From Thiemannella venezuelensis (GTDB lineage: Bacteria > Actinomycetota > Actinomycetes > Streptosporangiales > Streptosporangiaceae): 64,000 bases of DNA. The first letter of the stretch is position 1, and each line of letters begins with the position of its first letter. A program made the translations under genes and the position numbers. Shown in pieces: positions 33,724 through 43,564 of this stretch. Where the stretch lies: positions 124,001-188,000 of the forward strand of contig NZ_JACHJJ010000008.1 of the NCBI RefSeq assembly GCF_014203605.1, given 5' to 3'. Below the pieces are notes generated by a model that was given only the letters and a program-made list of their open reading frames with translations, ran no database searches and was not told the origin of the DNA.

Positions 33724-34239
33724 CTATCCCTTGCCCGGGTGGAGCGCACCGCAGTTCTCGCAGGTGCGGGCCTTCTCGTCCGCGTAGAACGCCTGGAAGA
33801 CCGGAGGCAGGTCGGCCACGATGTCGTTGACCTGGAGCTCGACGTCGTGGACCACGGCGTCGCACTCCTGGCAGTACCAGCGGAACCTCTCCAGCACGCC
33901 CTCCGGCCGGATGCGCTCCACCACCAGGCCGACCGAGCCCTCCTCGGGGCGCTGCGGCGAGTGCGGCACGTTCGCCGGGAGCAGCCACATCTGGCCCTCG
34001 CGGACGTGCACGGTCTCCGGGCCGTCCGGGGTCATGACGTTGACGTGCATGTTCCCCCGGATCTGGTAGAAGAGCTCCTCGTAGGGGTCGATGTGGAAGT
34101 CGGTCCGCGCGTTCGGCCCGCCGACGACCATCACGATGAAGTCGCCGGCCTCCTCGAAGAGGACCTTGTTGCCCACCGGCGGCTTGAGCAGGTGGGCGTG
34201 CTCGTCGATCCACGCGGCGAGGTCGATGGGAGCGATCAT
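33724..34239 (-). CDS. nbaC: 3-hydroxyanthranilate 3,4-dioxygenase
   Basis: A 171-residue cupin dioxygenase that opens the ring of 3-hydroxyanthranilate with O2 and Fe(II). Metal ligands: H49 and E55 in [10 protein letters not shown] and H93 in NVPHSPQRP; substrate-binding Arg residues R45 and R97 are present. The C-terminus has two CxxC pairs (YCQECD, TCENCG), the rubredoxin-like second iron site of bacterial enzymes. Overlaps the upstream RidA-type deaminase by four bases (ATGA). Confidence 0.96.
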   Translation of the reverse strand: MIAPIDLAAWIDEHAHLLKPPVGNKVLFEEAGDFIVMVVGGPNARTDFHIDPYEELFYQIRGNMHVNVMTPDGPETVHVREGQMWLLPANVPHSPQRPEEGSVGLVVERIRPEGVLERFRWYCQECDAVVHDVELQVNDIVADLPPVFQAFYADEKARTCENCGALHPGKG

Positions 34240-34664
34240 GGGTTTTCCTCTCGGAGCGGCCGGTAGGCGACGGCCTGGATCTCGATCAGCAGGTGCGGGT
34301 GGGGCAGCTGGTGCACCGCCACGGTGGTGCGGGCGGGGCCCGTCTCGTCGAAGTACTCGGCGTAGACCCTGTTGTACCCGCCGAAGTCGTTCATGTTCAC
34401 CAGGTAGGCGGTGATCTGGACGAGGTCGCTCAGGTCCGCCCCGGCGGCCTTGAGGACGTCCCCGATGTTCTCGATCACCGCCCGGGTCTGCTCGGCGATG
34501 TCGAGCGCGACGGTGCCGAACTCGTCGGCCTCGGCGCCGGCGATCGTGTTGTCCGGGCGGCGGGAGCTGGTGCCGGAGACGTAGATGAGGTCCCCGGCCC
34601 GTTTGGCGTGCGGGAACCTCCCCCTCGGCACGGCCTTGCCCCTGACGACGATCCCCTCGGTCAT
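34236..34664 (-). CDS. nbaF: RidA-family 2-aminomuconate deaminase
   Basis: A 142-residue Rid/YjgF-fold protein ([53 protein letters not shown] with the conserved Glu). In this operon the role is clear from context: deamination of 2-aminomuconate to 4-oxalocrotonate plus ammonia. Bacterial 2-aminomuconate deaminases (AmnD/NbaF) belong to this fold. Four-base overlaps link it to the genes on both sides. Confidence 0.9.
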   Translation of the reverse strand: MTEGIVVRGKAVPRGRFPHAKRAGDLIYVSGTSSRRPDNTIAGAEADEFGTVALDIAEQTRAVIENIGDVLKAAGADLSDLVQITAYLVNMNDFGGYNRVYAEYFDETGPARTTVAVHQLPHPHLLIEIQAVAYRPLREENP

Positions 34665-35452
34665 GACCCCGCCTCCCCACCGGCCGCACCGGCCGGCTCC
34701 GTGCCGAAGGAGACCCTGCCCAGGTGCCGGATCTCGACGCTGACGTGCGCACCGGGGGCGAGCGGCTCGGCGGGCGTGGCGGCCCCGGCCAGCAGCACCC
34801 ATCCGGGCTCCAGGACCGTCCCGGCGCGTACGGCGAGGCGCGCGGCCTCGGCGACCGCCCGGCGCGGGTCGCCCAGGATCGCCGCCGTGGAACCGACCTG
34901 GACCGGGCGGCCGTCGATCTCCAGGACGACGCCCAGATTCCACCGGGCGGGATCGTACGGCTGCCAGGGGCCGACGGCGTACCCGGCGGCGGAGGTGTTG
35001 TCGGCGACCACGTCGGGCAGCGAGAACCGGAAGTCCTCGTAGCGCGAGTCGATGATCTCGATGCCCGGCGCGACGGCCGCGACGGCGTCCGGCGCGAACG
35101 CGTCGGCGACCGAGGCGATCCGCCGCCCGATCAGGTAGACGACCTCCGGCTCGACCCGGGGGTGGATGTACCCGGTGACCGGGATCGTGGCGCCGTCGGG
35201 GACGGCGGAGGCGGCGGTGACGCGGCCGAGGATGAGGTCGCGCACGCCCATCTGGCGGCGCTTGCCCTCGCTGGTGAAGCCCAGCTTCACCCCCGAGAGC
35301 CGGTCCCCGCGCTCCAGCCGGAGCCGGAGCAGCTCCTCCTGGACCCGGTAGGCGGTGTCCACGTCGTAGTCCTGCTCCGGCTGCGGCACGGCGCGGGCCG
35401 TGCGGGCCGCCTCGTCCAGGATCCCGGCGAGCTTGCGGACGTCGAGGGTCAC
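34661..35452 (-). CDS. nbaG: 2-oxo-3-hexenedioate decarboxylase (4-oxalocrotonate decarboxylase)
   Basis: A 263-residue enzyme of the hydratase/decarboxylase family (FAH-like fold). Motifs: [17 protein letters not shown] (near 60), [15 protein letters not shown] (metal Glu pair, near 100), [14 protein letters not shown] (near 145) and [12 protein letters not shown]. It decarboxylates 4-oxalocrotonate to 2-oxopent-4-enoate and normally forms a complex with the hydratase encoded at 37.5 kb. GTG start overlapping the aldolase stop (GTGA). Confidence 0.92.
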   Translation of the reverse strand: MTLDVRKLAGILDEAARTARAVPQPEQDYDVDTAYRVQEELLRLRLERGDRLSGVKLGFTSEGKRRQMGVRDLILGRVTAASAVPDGATIPVTGYIHPRVEPEVVYLIGRRIASVADAFAPDAVAAVAPGIEIIDSRYEDFRFSLPDVVADNTSAAGYAVGPWQPYDPARWNLGVVLEIDGRPVQVGSTAAILGDPRRAVAEAARLAVRAGTVLEPGWVLLAGAATPAEPLAPGAHVSVEIRHLGRVSFGTEPAGAAGGEAGS

Positions 35453-36480
35453 CGCTCCCCCTCCGTCCGGGCGCCGTCCCCGGCGCGGGCCAGGTCGAGC
35501 GCGATGTCCACGATCATGTCCTCCTGGCCGCCCACCATCCGGCGCCGGCCCGCCTCGGTCAGGATGGTCCGGGTGTCCACCCCGTACCGCGCCGAGGCCG
35601 CCTCGGCGTGCCGCAGGAAGCTGGAGTACACGCCCGCGTAGCCCAGCGTCAGGGTCTCCCGGTCCACCCGGACCGGCCGGTCCTGCAGCGGCCTGACCAG
35701 GTCGTCGGCCGCGTCCATCAGGGCGTGCACGTCGCAGCCGTGCTCCCAGCCCATCAGGTCGGCCACCGCCGCGAACACCTCCAGCGGGCAGTTGCCCGCG
35801 CCCGCGCCCATCCCGGCCAGCGAGGCGTCCACCCGGTACGTCCCGTTCTCCACGGCCACGACCGAGTTGGCCACGCCCAGCCCCAGGTTGTGGTGGGCGT
35901 GGACGCCGATCTCCGTGTCCTCGGCGAGGACCTCCCGGTAGGCCCGGACCCGGTCCCGGACGCCGTCCATGGTCAGCCTGCCCCCGGAGTCGGTCACGTA
36001 GACGCAGTGCGCGCCGTACGACTCCATCAGCGCGGCCTGCCGCGCCAGCTCGGCGGGCTCGGCCATGTGCGACATCATCAGGAACCCGGCCACGTCCATG
36101 CCGAGCTCGCGCGCGGTCGCGATGTGCTGGGCGGAGATGTCGGCCTCGGTGCAGTGCGTGGCGATCCGGACCGAGGCGACCCCGAGCGCGTGGGCGCGCC
36201 GCAGGTCGGAGACGGTGCCGATGCCGGGCAGCAGCAGGGTGGTCAGCCTCGCCCGCCGTACGGCTCCCGCGACCGCCTCGATCCACTCGTCGTCGGTGTG
36301 CTCGCCCGCGCCGTAGGTGAAGCTGCCCCCGGAGAGCCCGTCCCCGTGGGCGACCTCGATGGCCGCGACCCCGGCCGCGTCCAGCGCCGCCGCGATCGCG
36401 GCGGCCTGGGCGGCGGTGTAGCGGTGCCGGACGGCGTGCATGCCGTCCCGCAGGGTCACGTCCTGAACGTAGATCCTCAC
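35449..36480 (-). CDS. nbaI: 4-hydroxy-2-oxovalerate aldolase
   Basis: A 343-residue HMGL-like TIM-barrel aldolase with a DmpG-type communication domain. Motifs: [15 protein letters not shown] (catalytic Arg/Asp, residues 5-19), [11 protein letters not shown] (near 170) and [15 protein letters not shown] (metal His pair, near 197). It splits 4-hydroxy-2-oxovalerate into pyruvate and acetaldehyde, which is channelled to the acylating dehydrogenase encoded just upstream. GTG start with a four-base overlap. Same family as DmpG/BphI/MhpE. Confidence 0.95.
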   Translation of the reverse strand: MRIYVQDVTLRDGMHAVRHRYTAAQAAAIAAALDAAGVAAIEVAHGDGLSGGSFTYGAGEHTDDEWIEAVAGAVRRARLTTLLLPGIGTVSDLRRAHALGVASVRIATHCTEADISAQHIATARELGMDVAGFLMMSHMAEPAELARQAALMESYGAHCVYVTDSGGRLTMDGVRDRVRAYREVLAEDTEIGVHAHHNLGLGVANSVVAVENGTYRVDASLAGMGAGAGNCPLEVFAAVADLMGWEHGCDVHALMDAADDLVRPLQDRPVRVDRETLTLGYAGVYSSFLRHAEAASARYGVDTRTILTEAGRRRMVGGQEDMIVDIALDLARAGDGARTEGER

Positions 36481-37442
36481 GCGCCCGCCCTCTCCACCGC
36501 GAGCGGTCCCGCGGCGCCCGGCGGGGTGTCCGCCCCGGCGCCGGCCCGCTCGGCGATCCGCTCGGCGGTGCGCAGCGCGGCCGAGGTCATGATGTCCAGG
36601 TTCCCCGCGTAGGCGGGCAGGTAGTGGGCGGCGCCCTCGACCTCCAGGAAGACGCTCACCTTCACCCCGCCGGTCCGCTCCCCGGTGGGCAGCGGCTCCC
36701 CCGCAGGGACCGCGTCGAACTGCACGTCCTGCTTGAGCCGGTAGCCGGGCACGTACTCCCGGACCCGCTCCGCCATCTCCCGCACGGCTCCCGCCACCGC
36801 GGCCTCGTCGCACGCGTCCACCAGGCAGTAGACGGTGTCCCTCATGATCAGCGGCGGCTCGGCCGGGTTCAGCACGATGATCGCCTTGCCCCGGGCCGCC
36901 CCGCCGACCCGCTCGATCGCCCGCGACGTCGTCTCGGTGAACTCGTCGATGTTGGCCCGGGTGCCGGGCCCGGCGGACCGCGAGGCGATCGAGGCCACGA
37001 TCTCCGCGTACCGGACCGGGACCCGCGAGGCCACCGCCGCCACGATCGGGATCGTCGCCTGCCCGCCGCAGGTGACCATGTTGAGGTTCCGCTCGCCGAG
37101 GTGGTCGTCCAGGTTGACCGGGGGCACGACGTACGGTCCCAGCGCGGCGGGGGTCAGGTCGATCACCCGCGTGCCGTGCTCCCGCAGCACCCGGTCGTTG
37201 TACCGGTGCGCCGCGGCCGAGGTGGCGTCGAGCACGACGTCCACGCCCGCGAACTCCGCCAGCTTCACCAGGCCGTCGACCCCCTCGTGCGTGGTCGCCA
37301 GCCCGCGCCGCCGGGCCCGGGCGAGACCGTCGGAATCGGGGTCGATGCCCGCCATCGCGACGACCTCGACCTTCTTCGAGAGCAGAGCCTTGAACATCAG
37401 ATCGGTCCCGATGTTCCCGGAACCGAGGATCGCGATTCTCAT
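36477..37442 (-). CDS. nbaJ: Acetaldehyde dehydrogenase (acylating)
   Basis: A 321-residue DmpF/BphJ-type enzyme: Rossmann [20 protein letters not shown], catalytic Cys in [12 protein letters not shown] near residue 127, and [12 protein letters not shown] in the dimerisation domain. It oxidises acetaldehyde to acetyl-CoA with NAD and CoA in a channelling complex with the aldolase. ATG start; the hydratase gene ends 55 bases upstream, the widest gap in the operon. Confidence 0.96.
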   Translation of the reverse strand: MRIAILGSGNIGTDLMFKALLSKKVEVVAMAGIDPDSDGLARARRRGLATTHEGVDGLVKLAEFAGVDVVLDATSAAAHRYNDRVLREHGTRVIDLTPAALGPYVVPPVNLDDHLGERNLNMVTCGGQATIPIVAAVASRVPVRYAEIVASIASRSAGPGTRANIDEFTETTSRAIERVGGAARGKAIIVLNPAEPPLIMRDTVYCLVDACDEAAVAGAVREMAERVREYVPGYRLKQDVQFDAVPAGEPLPTGERTGGVKVSVFLEVEGAAHYLPAYAGNLDIMTSAALRTAERIAERAGAGADTPPGAAGPLAVERAGA

Positions 37443-37497
37443 GGCCGCTCACCGCTCCTCACTCGGGCGTCCGCGCCGCGCACGCCGTACGGGCCGC

Positions 37498-38295
37498 TCA
37501 TTCGAAGACCGCCCGCACCGAGCCGACCCCGTCGATGTGCGCCTCGAACACGTCCCCGGCCTCGACGGGCACCACCGGGCCGAGCGCCCCGGTGAGCACG
37601 ATATCCCCGGCCCGCAGCGGGAAGTCCGTACCGGCCAGCGCGTTCGCCAGCCAGACGGCGGCGTTCAGCGGGTTCCCGAGGCAGGCCGCGCCCGCACCGG
37701 TGGACACCTCCTGGCCGCGCCGGTTCATGGTCATCCCGGCGAGCCTGAGGTCCAGGCCGATCAGCGGGACCGGGGTGGTGCCGAGCACGAACGCGCCACT
37801 GGAGGCGTTGTCCGCGATCGTGTCCACGAGCGTGATGTCCCACCCGGCGATCCGGCTGTCCACGATCTCGATCGCGGGCAGCACGAAGTCCACCGCCCGG
37901 ATGACGTCCGCCACGGTGAACGGCCCGCCCTCCAGGTCGCTCCGGAGCACCAGCGCGATCTCCGCCTCGGCCCGGGGCTGGAGGAACCGCCCGGCCGGCA
38001 CGGGCAGCCCGTCGAGGCAGGCCATGTCCGCGAAGAGCATGCCGAAGTCCGGCCGGTCCACACCGAGCTGCTCCTGCACCGCCTTCGAGGTCAGCCCGAT
38101 CTTCCGGCCGACCGGCCGCCGCCCCTCGGCCAGCGCCCGGCGCGTGTTGATCTCCTGCACCGCGTAGCCGGCCGCCGCGCTCCGGTCCGGGAGCATCTCC
38201 CGCACCGGCGGGCACGGCTTGCCGCTCCGCGCCGCCTCCAGCAACCGGTCGGCCGCGTCGGCGAACACGTCGACGGCCTCGCTCCACTCAGTCAT
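37498..38295 (-). CDS. nbaH: 2-oxopent-4-enoate hydratase
   Basis: A 265-residue hydratase of the DmpE/MhpD family: RPVGRKIGLTSKAVQEQLGV (near 60), LQPRAEAEIALVL (metal Glu pair, near 106) and AIEIVDSRIAGW (near 140), IADNASSGAFVLG. Adds water to 2-hydroxypenta-2,4-dienoate to give 4-hydroxy-2-oxovalerate. Its start overlaps the dehydrogenase stop by eight bases, so translation is coupled. Confidence 0.94.
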   Translation of the reverse strand: MTEWSEAVDVFADAADRLLEAARSGKPCPPVREMLPDRSAAAGYAVQEINTRRALAEGRRPVGRKIGLTSKAVQEQLGVDRPDFGMLFADMACLDGLPVPAGRFLQPRAEAEIALVLRSDLEGGPFTVADVIRAVDFVLPAIEIVDSRIAGWDITLVDTIADNASSGAFVLGTTPVPLIGLDLRLAGMTMNRRGQEVSTGAGAACLGNPLNAAVWLANALAGTDFPLRAGDIVLTGALGPVVPVEAGDVFEAHIDGVGSVRAVFE

Positions 38296-39742
38296 GTCCC
38301 GGCTCCAGCTTGATCGTGATGGTGGTCGGCTCGGAGTAGAAGTCCAGCGAGTGCGTGCCGCCCTCGCGTCCGATGCCGGAGAGCTTCACCCCGCCGAACG
38401 GGGTGCGCAGGTCCCGCAGGTACCAGGTGTTGACCCAGACCAGGCCCGCCTGGAGCGACTGGGCGACCCGGTGGGCGCGGCCGAGCGAGGAGGTCCAGAC
38501 CGTCGCGGCCAGGCCGTACTCGCTGTCGTTGGCCAGCGCGACCGCCTCGGCCTCGGAGTCGAACGGCGCGACGTGGCAGACCGGGCCGAAGATCTCCTCC
38601 CGGTTCACCCGGGAGCCGGGCGGCAGGCCGGTGAGCACGGTCGGCTCGACGTAGTAGCCGCCGTCGCGGTCGTCGCCGAAGTGCGGCACCCCGCCGCCCG
38701 CGTGGATCTCGGCGCCCTCGTCCTTCGCCAGCGCGTAGTACGACAGCACCTTGTCCCGGTGCTCCGCCGAGATCATCGGCATCATCGCGGTGTCCTCGTC
38801 CTCGGGGCGGCCGAAGGCCAGCTCGCGCGCCCGCCCGGCCAGCCGCGCGACGAACTCGGCGAAGACCGGCCGCTCCACGTAGAGCCGCTCGGTGCACAGG
38901 CAGACCTGCCCGCCGTTGGTGAACACCGAGCGCACGCTCCCCTCCACGGCCGCGTCCAGGTCGGCGTCGGCGAAGACCAGGCCGGCGTTCTTCCCGCCCA
39001 GCTCGAACGAGACCGGCTTGACCCGGTCCGCCACCGACTTCATGATCGCCGACCCGGTACGGCTCTCGCCGGTGAAGGTGACCGCGTCCACGCCCGGATG
39101 CTCCACCAGGAACTGCCCGGTCGAGCCGGTGCCGAAGCCGTTGACGACGTTGAGCACGCCGGGCGGGAGCCCGATCGAGGCGGCGATCTCGGCCAGCACG
39201 GCCATCGAGCCCGGCGTGAGCTCCGAGGGCTTGACCACGACGGTGTTGCCCGCGGCGAGCGCGGGACCGATCTTCCAGGTGGCCAGCAGGAACGGCAGGT
39301 TCCACGGCACGACGACCGCCACCACGCCCAGCGGCCTGCGCACCGTGTAGCTGAGCACGTCCGTCAGGTGGAACGCGCTCTCCGGGCGCTGCGCCGCGAT
39401 CTCGGCGAAGGACCGGAAGTTGGCCGCGCCGCGGGGGATGTCCAGGGTGCGGGTCTGCGCGACCGACTTCCCGGTGTCCGCGATCTCCGCGGACACCAGG
39501 TCCTCGAAGCGCTCCTCGATCGCGTCGCCGAGCCTGCGCATCCAGGCGGCCCGCTCGGCCACCGGCAGCGCCGCCCAGCCGGGCAGGGCCGCGCGGGCGG
39601 CGGCCACCGCGCGGTCCACGAGGTCCCGGTCCGCTTCGCGGACCCGGCGGACCCGGCGGCCGGTCACCGGATCGTAGGCGGCGAACGTCCCGCCCTCCGC
39701 GACCGGCACCCCGCCGATGAAGTGGGTGACCTGGTCAGACAA
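38288..39742 (-). CDS. nbaE: 2-aminomuconic / 2-hydroxymuconic semialdehyde dehydrogenase
   Basis: A 484-residue aldehyde dehydrogenase. Motifs: VVVPWNLPFLLATWKIGPAL (near 145), VKPSELTP, SFELGGKNAGLVFADAD (catalytic Glu, near 252) and NGGQVCLCTERLYVERP (catalytic Cys, near 286), plus the C-terminal PFGGVKLSGIGREGG. In this operon it oxidises 2-aminomuconate-6-semialdehyde to 2-aminomuconate. First gene of the eight-gene leftward operon, divergent from an IclR regulator 74 bases away. Confidence 0.94.
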   Translation of the reverse strand: MSDQVTHFIGGVPVAEGGTFAAYDPVTGRRVRRVREADRDLVDRAVAAARAALPGWAALPVAERAAWMRRLGDAIEERFEDLVSAEIADTGKSVAQTRTLDIPRGAANFRSFAEIAAQRPESAFHLTDVLSYTVRRPLGVVAVVVPWNLPFLLATWKIGPALAAGNTVVVKPSELTPGSMAVLAEIAASIGLPPGVLNVVNGFGTGSTGQFLVEHPGVDAVTFTGESRTGSAIMKSVADRVKPVSFELGGKNAGLVFADADLDAAVEGSVRSVFTNGGQVCLCTERLYVERPVFAEFVARLAGRARELAFGRPEDEDTAMMPMISAEHRDKVLSYYALAKDEGAEIHAGGGVPHFGDDRDGGYYVEPTVLTGLPPGSRVNREEIFGPVCHVAPFDSEAEAVALANDSEYGLAATVWTSSLGRAHRVAQSLQAGLVWVNTWYLRDLRTPFGGVKLSGIGREGGTHSLDFYSEPTTITIKLEPGHD

Positions 39743-39816
39743 GGCTTCTCCTCAGGAAGGGACCACTCCGGTTTGTTATGTACGGGTATAGAGCCGGGGG
39801 CCGTCGATGGGCAACA

Positions 39817-40578
39817 ATGCGTTCCGTGACACGGAACCCCGACCGCCTGTCGATGCTGGAGAAGTCCTGGCTCGTGCTGGACGCGTTCCGTCCCACGGGA
39901 GGACCGCTCCGCCTGGCCGACGTCGCCGAGCGCTGCCACCTCCCCAAGACGACCGCCTTCCGCCTGCTCGCCGAGCTCACCGGGATCGGCGCGGTCACCC
40001 GCCGCGAGGACGGCTACTACCTCGGCCGCAGGCTGTTCGAGCTCGGTTCCATCGTCCCCCTGGAACGCGATCTCCGCCATGCCGCGCTGCCGTTCATGCA
40101 CGACCTGTACGAGGCGACGCACGAGACCGTGCACCTGGGCGTGCGCGACGGCCTCGACGTCGTCTACGTGGAGAAGATCCAGGGCCGGGAGGCCTTCGCC
40201 CTGCCCTCCAGGGTCGGCGGCCGGCTCCCCCTCACCTGCACCGGGATCGGCAAGGCGCTCCTGGCCCACTCCGGCCCCGACCTGATCGAGGAGGTCCTCG
40301 GCCGCCCGCTGCGCCGCCTGACGCCGCACTCGATCGTCGACCCCCGGCGGATGGAGGAGGCCATCGGCCAGATCCAGGCGGCGGGCCTGGCCTACGAACG
40401 CGAGGAGGCCCAGCCCGGCGGGGCCTGCATCGCGGCCCCGGTGTTCCACGAGGGCGCCGCCGTCGCGGCCCTGTCCGTCTCCGTCCCCCTGCCCCGCTTC
40501 CACCCCATCCGCCTGGCCCCCGCCGTCAAAGCCGCCGCCCTCGGCATCTCCCGCGCCCTCACCCGCACCATCCAGTGA
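39817..40578 (+). CDS. IclR family regulator of the 3-hydroxyanthranilate operon
   Basis: A 253-residue IclR-type regulator. Winged helix: LRLADVAERCHLPKTTAFRLLAEL (residues 30-53); effector domain from about residue 80 with ETVHLGVRDGLDVVYVEKIQG, PLTCTGIGKALLAH and GGACIAAPVFHEGAAVAALSVSVP. Divergent from nbaE with only 74 bases between starts, so it very likely controls that operon and itself. The ATG in GGGCAACAATG has no strong ribosome site; an earlier in-frame ATG lies 39 bases upstream. Confidence 0.92.
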   Translation: MRSVTRNPDRLSMLEKSWLVLDAFRPTGGPLRLADVAERCHLPKTTAFRLLAELTGIGAVTRREDGYYLGRRLFELGSIVPLERDLRHAALPFMHDLYEATHETVHLGVRDGLDVVYVEKIQGREAFALPSRVGGRLPLTCTGIGKALLAHSGPDLIEEVLGRPLRRLTPHSIVDPRRMEEAIGQIQAAGLAYEREEAQPGGACIAAPVFHEGAAVAALSVSVPLPRFHPIRLAPAVKAAALGISRALTRTIQ

Positions 40579-40719
40579 GCCGGTCCCCTCAAACGTCGCT
40601 CTGCGCAGGCTCCGGCGTGGCATGGGTCGCCGCCGGCCGACCGGGAGACGCACGCCGCGCTGCTGGACCTCATCGGCAACCGGTCCCCGCCCGATCGCCG
40701 GCCTTGACCGTCAGCGCCG

Positions 40720-41952
40720 TCAGCGTTCCCCGGCACCGGCCCGGAGGGCGCGGATCATAGCGGGCAGTGCGGCCAGCAGGGCGATTCCTCTCAGCGCACC
40801 TGCGACGAGGTACGGCGCGCGCAGGCCGAACACGTGGGCCACCAGTCCGCCCGTCAGCGCCCCGAGCGGGATCAGCCCCCAGCCGATCATCCTGTAGACG
40901 CTGTTGACGCGGCCGAGCGTGCCGGAGGGGACGATCTCCTGCCGGAGGCTGACGGTCACGACGTTCCAGAGCGTGACGGCGAAACCGTTGAGGGCCAGCA
41001 GGGCGCCCAGTACGGCGGCGTTCGGGCTCAGCCCGATCCCGGCGAAGATGGCGACGTTCGCGGCGAGCGCGGTGAGCAGTGCGGGGAGCGCGCCGATGCG
41101 CCCGACGACGCGCGCGCTGGCCAGACCGCCGAGCAGGCCGCCCGTCGCGGCCCCGGCCAGCAGCAGGCCGTAGCCGCGCGTGTCGAGGCGCAGGACCTGG
41201 GTCGCCAGCAGGACGAGGGTCGCGTTGCCGAGGTGGGCGCAGAAGGTGTTGGCACCGAGCAGGAGCGCCAGGGTGCGCAGCAGGCGGTGCCGGGCCAGCC
41301 GGCGCAGGCCGTCGGCGATGGCCGTACGCATCGGCGGGTGCTCGGCGTGCCGGGACCTGCACCGGGGGATGCTCGCCAGCAGGGCGGCGGACAGGGCGAG
41401 CGCGCCGGTGTGCGTTCCGAACGGCAGCGCCGCGGCGGCTGCGAACAGCAGACTGCCGATCATCGGTCCGGCGGACTCCCGGCCGAGGACCGTGATCGTC
41501 TGCTGGTGGCCGTTCGCCCTGTGCAGCAGCGGCTTGGCGACGAGGTCCGGCACGATCGCCTGCGCCGCGCCGGCGGAGACGACCGTGCACACACCCAGGC
41601 CGAAGGCCAGGACCGCGAGCACCGGGATGCCGATGCGACCGAGGGAGGCCAGGAGCGCGAGAACAGCGGCGATCACTGCCTGGACCGCCTGCGAGCGCCA
41701 CATGAGGCCGGCCCGGTCGTAGCGGTCGACGAGCGCGCCGGCGGGGAGTGACAGCAGCAGCCACGGCAGGTAGGCCGCCGCGGAGATGACCGATACGAGC
41801 CGAGGGTCCCGCGTGATCGTGACGGCCAGCAGCGGAACCGCCGCGGCGAACACCCCGTCACCGATGCTGCTGACACCCGTCGCCCACCACAACCGCCAGT
41901 AGGCCGCGGTCAGGCGCGGCTCGGCCTCGGTCTGCGTCCCGTCCGGCTCCAT
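40720..41952 (-). CDS. MFS transporter, probable drug or metabolite exporter
   Basis: A 410-residue major facilitator with about 12 membrane segments: WATGVSSIGDGVFAAAVPLL opens the first, GALVDRYDRAGLMWRSQAVQ is the conserved loop 2-3, and GRVNSVYRMIGWGLIPLGAL is near the end. The shape matches enterobactin-exporter-like (DHA3) transporters of actinobacteria. The ATG at MEPDGTQ was preferred because the longer reading enters the divergent regulator's promoter. Divergent from an ArsR-type regulator. Confidence 0.9.
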   Translation of the reverse strand: MEPDGTQTEAEPRLTAAYWRLWWATGVSSIGDGVFAAAVPLLAVTITRDPRLVSVISAAAYLPWLLLSLPAGALVDRYDRAGLMWRSQAVQAVIAAVLALLASLGRIGIPVLAVLAFGLGVCTVVSAGAAQAIVPDLVAKPLLHRANGHQQTITVLGRESAGPMIGSLLFAAAAALPFGTHTGALALSAALLASIPRCRSRHAEHPPMRTAIADGLRRLARHRLLRTLALLLGANTFCAHLGNATLVLLATQVLRLDTRGYGLLLAGAATGGLLGGLASARVVGRIGALPALLTALAANVAIFAGIGLSPNAAVLGALLALNGFAVTLWNVVTVSLRQEIVPSGTLGRVNSVYRMIGWGLIPLGALTGGLVAHVFGLRAPYLVAGALRGIALLAALPAMIRALRAGAGER

Positions 41953-42017
41953 GCCGGAATCCTGTGGCTCCGGACACCGCCACGACACCGTTTAGGGTTC
42001 TGCTACATGATTGGTCG

Positions 42018-43079
42018 ATGGCTCTGACGGTCCATCTCGGCGTGGCCGAACTGGCGGCGACGCGGTTCTCCGTCTCCCCGCTGTCGGAGACGGTGTCCGG
42101 CCTGCAGCAGTTGAGCGGCCTCGGCCGGAACCCGCTCACCCTGCGGTGGCTGCGGTGGGCGGCGGACGAGCTCGCCTGCCGGCCTCTCGACCTCTCGCAC
42201 ACTCTGCCGCTGGTCGTGAGCGACCGGCCGAGCTGGCCGGAGTTCCTCGTTCCCGCCCCGCTCGGCGCGGGGCCGTCCATCGACGACGAACTGGCCGCGC
42301 TGCGCAGGACGACCGCCCACCAGGTGCGGGCCAGCCTCCGGCGTGTCTTCGGCGAGCGGCTCCCCGGCACGGCCGCCGCGCTCTCCGCGCGGCCCGCGGC
42401 GGGCCTGCGTACGATCGCCGCAGAGCTGCGCGCGGCGCACGATCGGCTCGTCGCGCCGCACTGGCCGCGGATCCGGGCCGTGCTCGACGCGGATGTCGTC
42501 CATCGCGCCAGGCAACTGGCCGCGGGCGGCGCCGAGAGGTTGTTCGCCGACCTGCATCCGGATCTGCGATGGTGCGACGGCAGGCTGATGCTGGGCGGAG
42601 AACACTGGCGGACCGAACGTGTCGTGAACCGCGGTCCGGGCGGGCTGGTGCTCATCCCGGTCGTTCTCGGCCCGCCGTACGTGCTGATCAGGCTGAGCAC
42701 GTCCACGCAGACCACGGTGCGGTATCCGGCGCGGGGTGTCGGAGCGCTGTGGACGGCGGGGACGCGCCCGCCCGCGGGGGGCGCGGTCCGGCTGCTCGGC
42801 CGGGTGCGGGCCGAACTGCTCGAGGCCCTGCGCTCGCCTGCGACGACGACGGATCTCGCTCGTGCGCTCGGCGTCACGCCCAGTGCGGTCTCGCAGCACC
42901 TCGGCGTGCTCAGGGAGAGCGGCCTGGTCGCGCGCGAACGGTGCGGGCGCAACGTCCTGTACGTGACGACCGCGCTCGGGGCGTCCCTGTGCGAGCCCTC
43001 ACCGGGGAGTCACGCCTCGCTCCGAGAGGAACGACTCCCCGGCGAGGGAGAGTCCGGCTTCAGGCGGCACGCTGGGTGA
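42018..43079 (+). CDS. ArsR-type winged-helix regulator with large N-terminal domain (DUF5937-like)
   Basis: A 353-residue regulator. Residues 1-250 form a conserved domain seen in actinobacterial ArsR-like proteins (HLGVAELAATRFSVSPLSET, LRAAHDRLVAPHWPRIRAVL, FADLHPDLRW). Residues 265-330 are the winged helix: LLEALRSPATTTDLARALGV and SAVSQHLGVLRESGLVARER. Usually a repressor of a neighbouring exporter; here the divergent MFS gene 66 bases away. The ATG at MALTVHLG is preferred. Its last 20 bases overlap the convergent small membrane gene. Confidence 0.88.
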   Translation: MALTVHLGVAELAATRFSVSPLSETVSGLQQLSGLGRNPLTLRWLRWAADELACRPLDLSHTLPLVVSDRPSWPEFLVPAPLGAGPSIDDELAALRRTTAHQVRASLRRVFGERLPGTAAALSARPAAGLRTIAAELRAAHDRLVAPHWPRIRAVLDADVVHRARQLAAGGAERLFADLHPDLRWCDGRLMLGGEHWRTERVVNRGPGGLVLIPVVLGPPYVLIRLSTSTQTTVRYPARGVGALWTAGTRPPAGGAVRLLGRVRAELLEALRSPATTTDLARALGVTPSAVSQHLGVLRESGLVARERCGRNVLYVTTALGASLCEPSPGSHASLREERLPGEGESGFRRHAG

Positions 43080-43329
43080 GACGTCTGAGCCGTCCCACGA
43101 TCATCAGGCCCGGGACGACGATGACCGCGGCGATCCCGGCGTGGGCCGCCCAGGCTCCCGCCAGGGTCGTTCCGCCCCAGGAGCCTTCGAGGGCGGGGTC
43201 GTGCGTGAAGGGATGGCCGAGGGCGGGATAGAGGTCCGGGCGGAGGAAGGGGTAGAGGAAGCCCGAGGCCGCCGTGAAGACCAGGAAGACCGTCAGGACG
43301 ACGGTCAGGACTCTCAGCAGCAGTCGCAT
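43060..43329 (-). CDS. Small membrane protein with two helices
   Basis: An 89-residue protein. MRLLLRVLTVVLTVFLVFTAASGFLYPFL is the first membrane segment; AAHAGIAAVIVVPGLMIVGRL the second; between them is an extracytoplasmic loop rich in Pro/His. Family not recognised. The start at MRLLLRV was chosen because the upstream in-frame sequence is not hydrophobic and crosses a promoter-like region. Its 3' end overlaps the regulator gene by 20 bases in convergent orientation. Confidence 0.75.
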   Translation of the reverse strand: MRLLLRVLTVVLTVFLVFTAASGFLYPFLRPDLYPALGHPFTHDPALEGSWGGTTLAGAWAAHAGIAAVIVVPGLMIVGRLRRLTQRAA

Positions 43330-43564
43330 CGCACAACCTTCAGGAGGGCGTCGGGAACGCCTCCACCCTACGGAGGCGGAGATCCGGGCGCGCCATACTC
43401 GAAGATCGGTTTTCGGGGTCTCTCCGATACCGAGGGGGACGACAGCGGGACCGGACACGAGCGATCCGGTTCATCACGCGACGAGGCGACCCTTGCTCTG
43501 AGGTCACCTTCTCGTACCCCAGGTCATCCGCCGGTCCGAGTGTCCGGACCGGCATGATGGGCGC

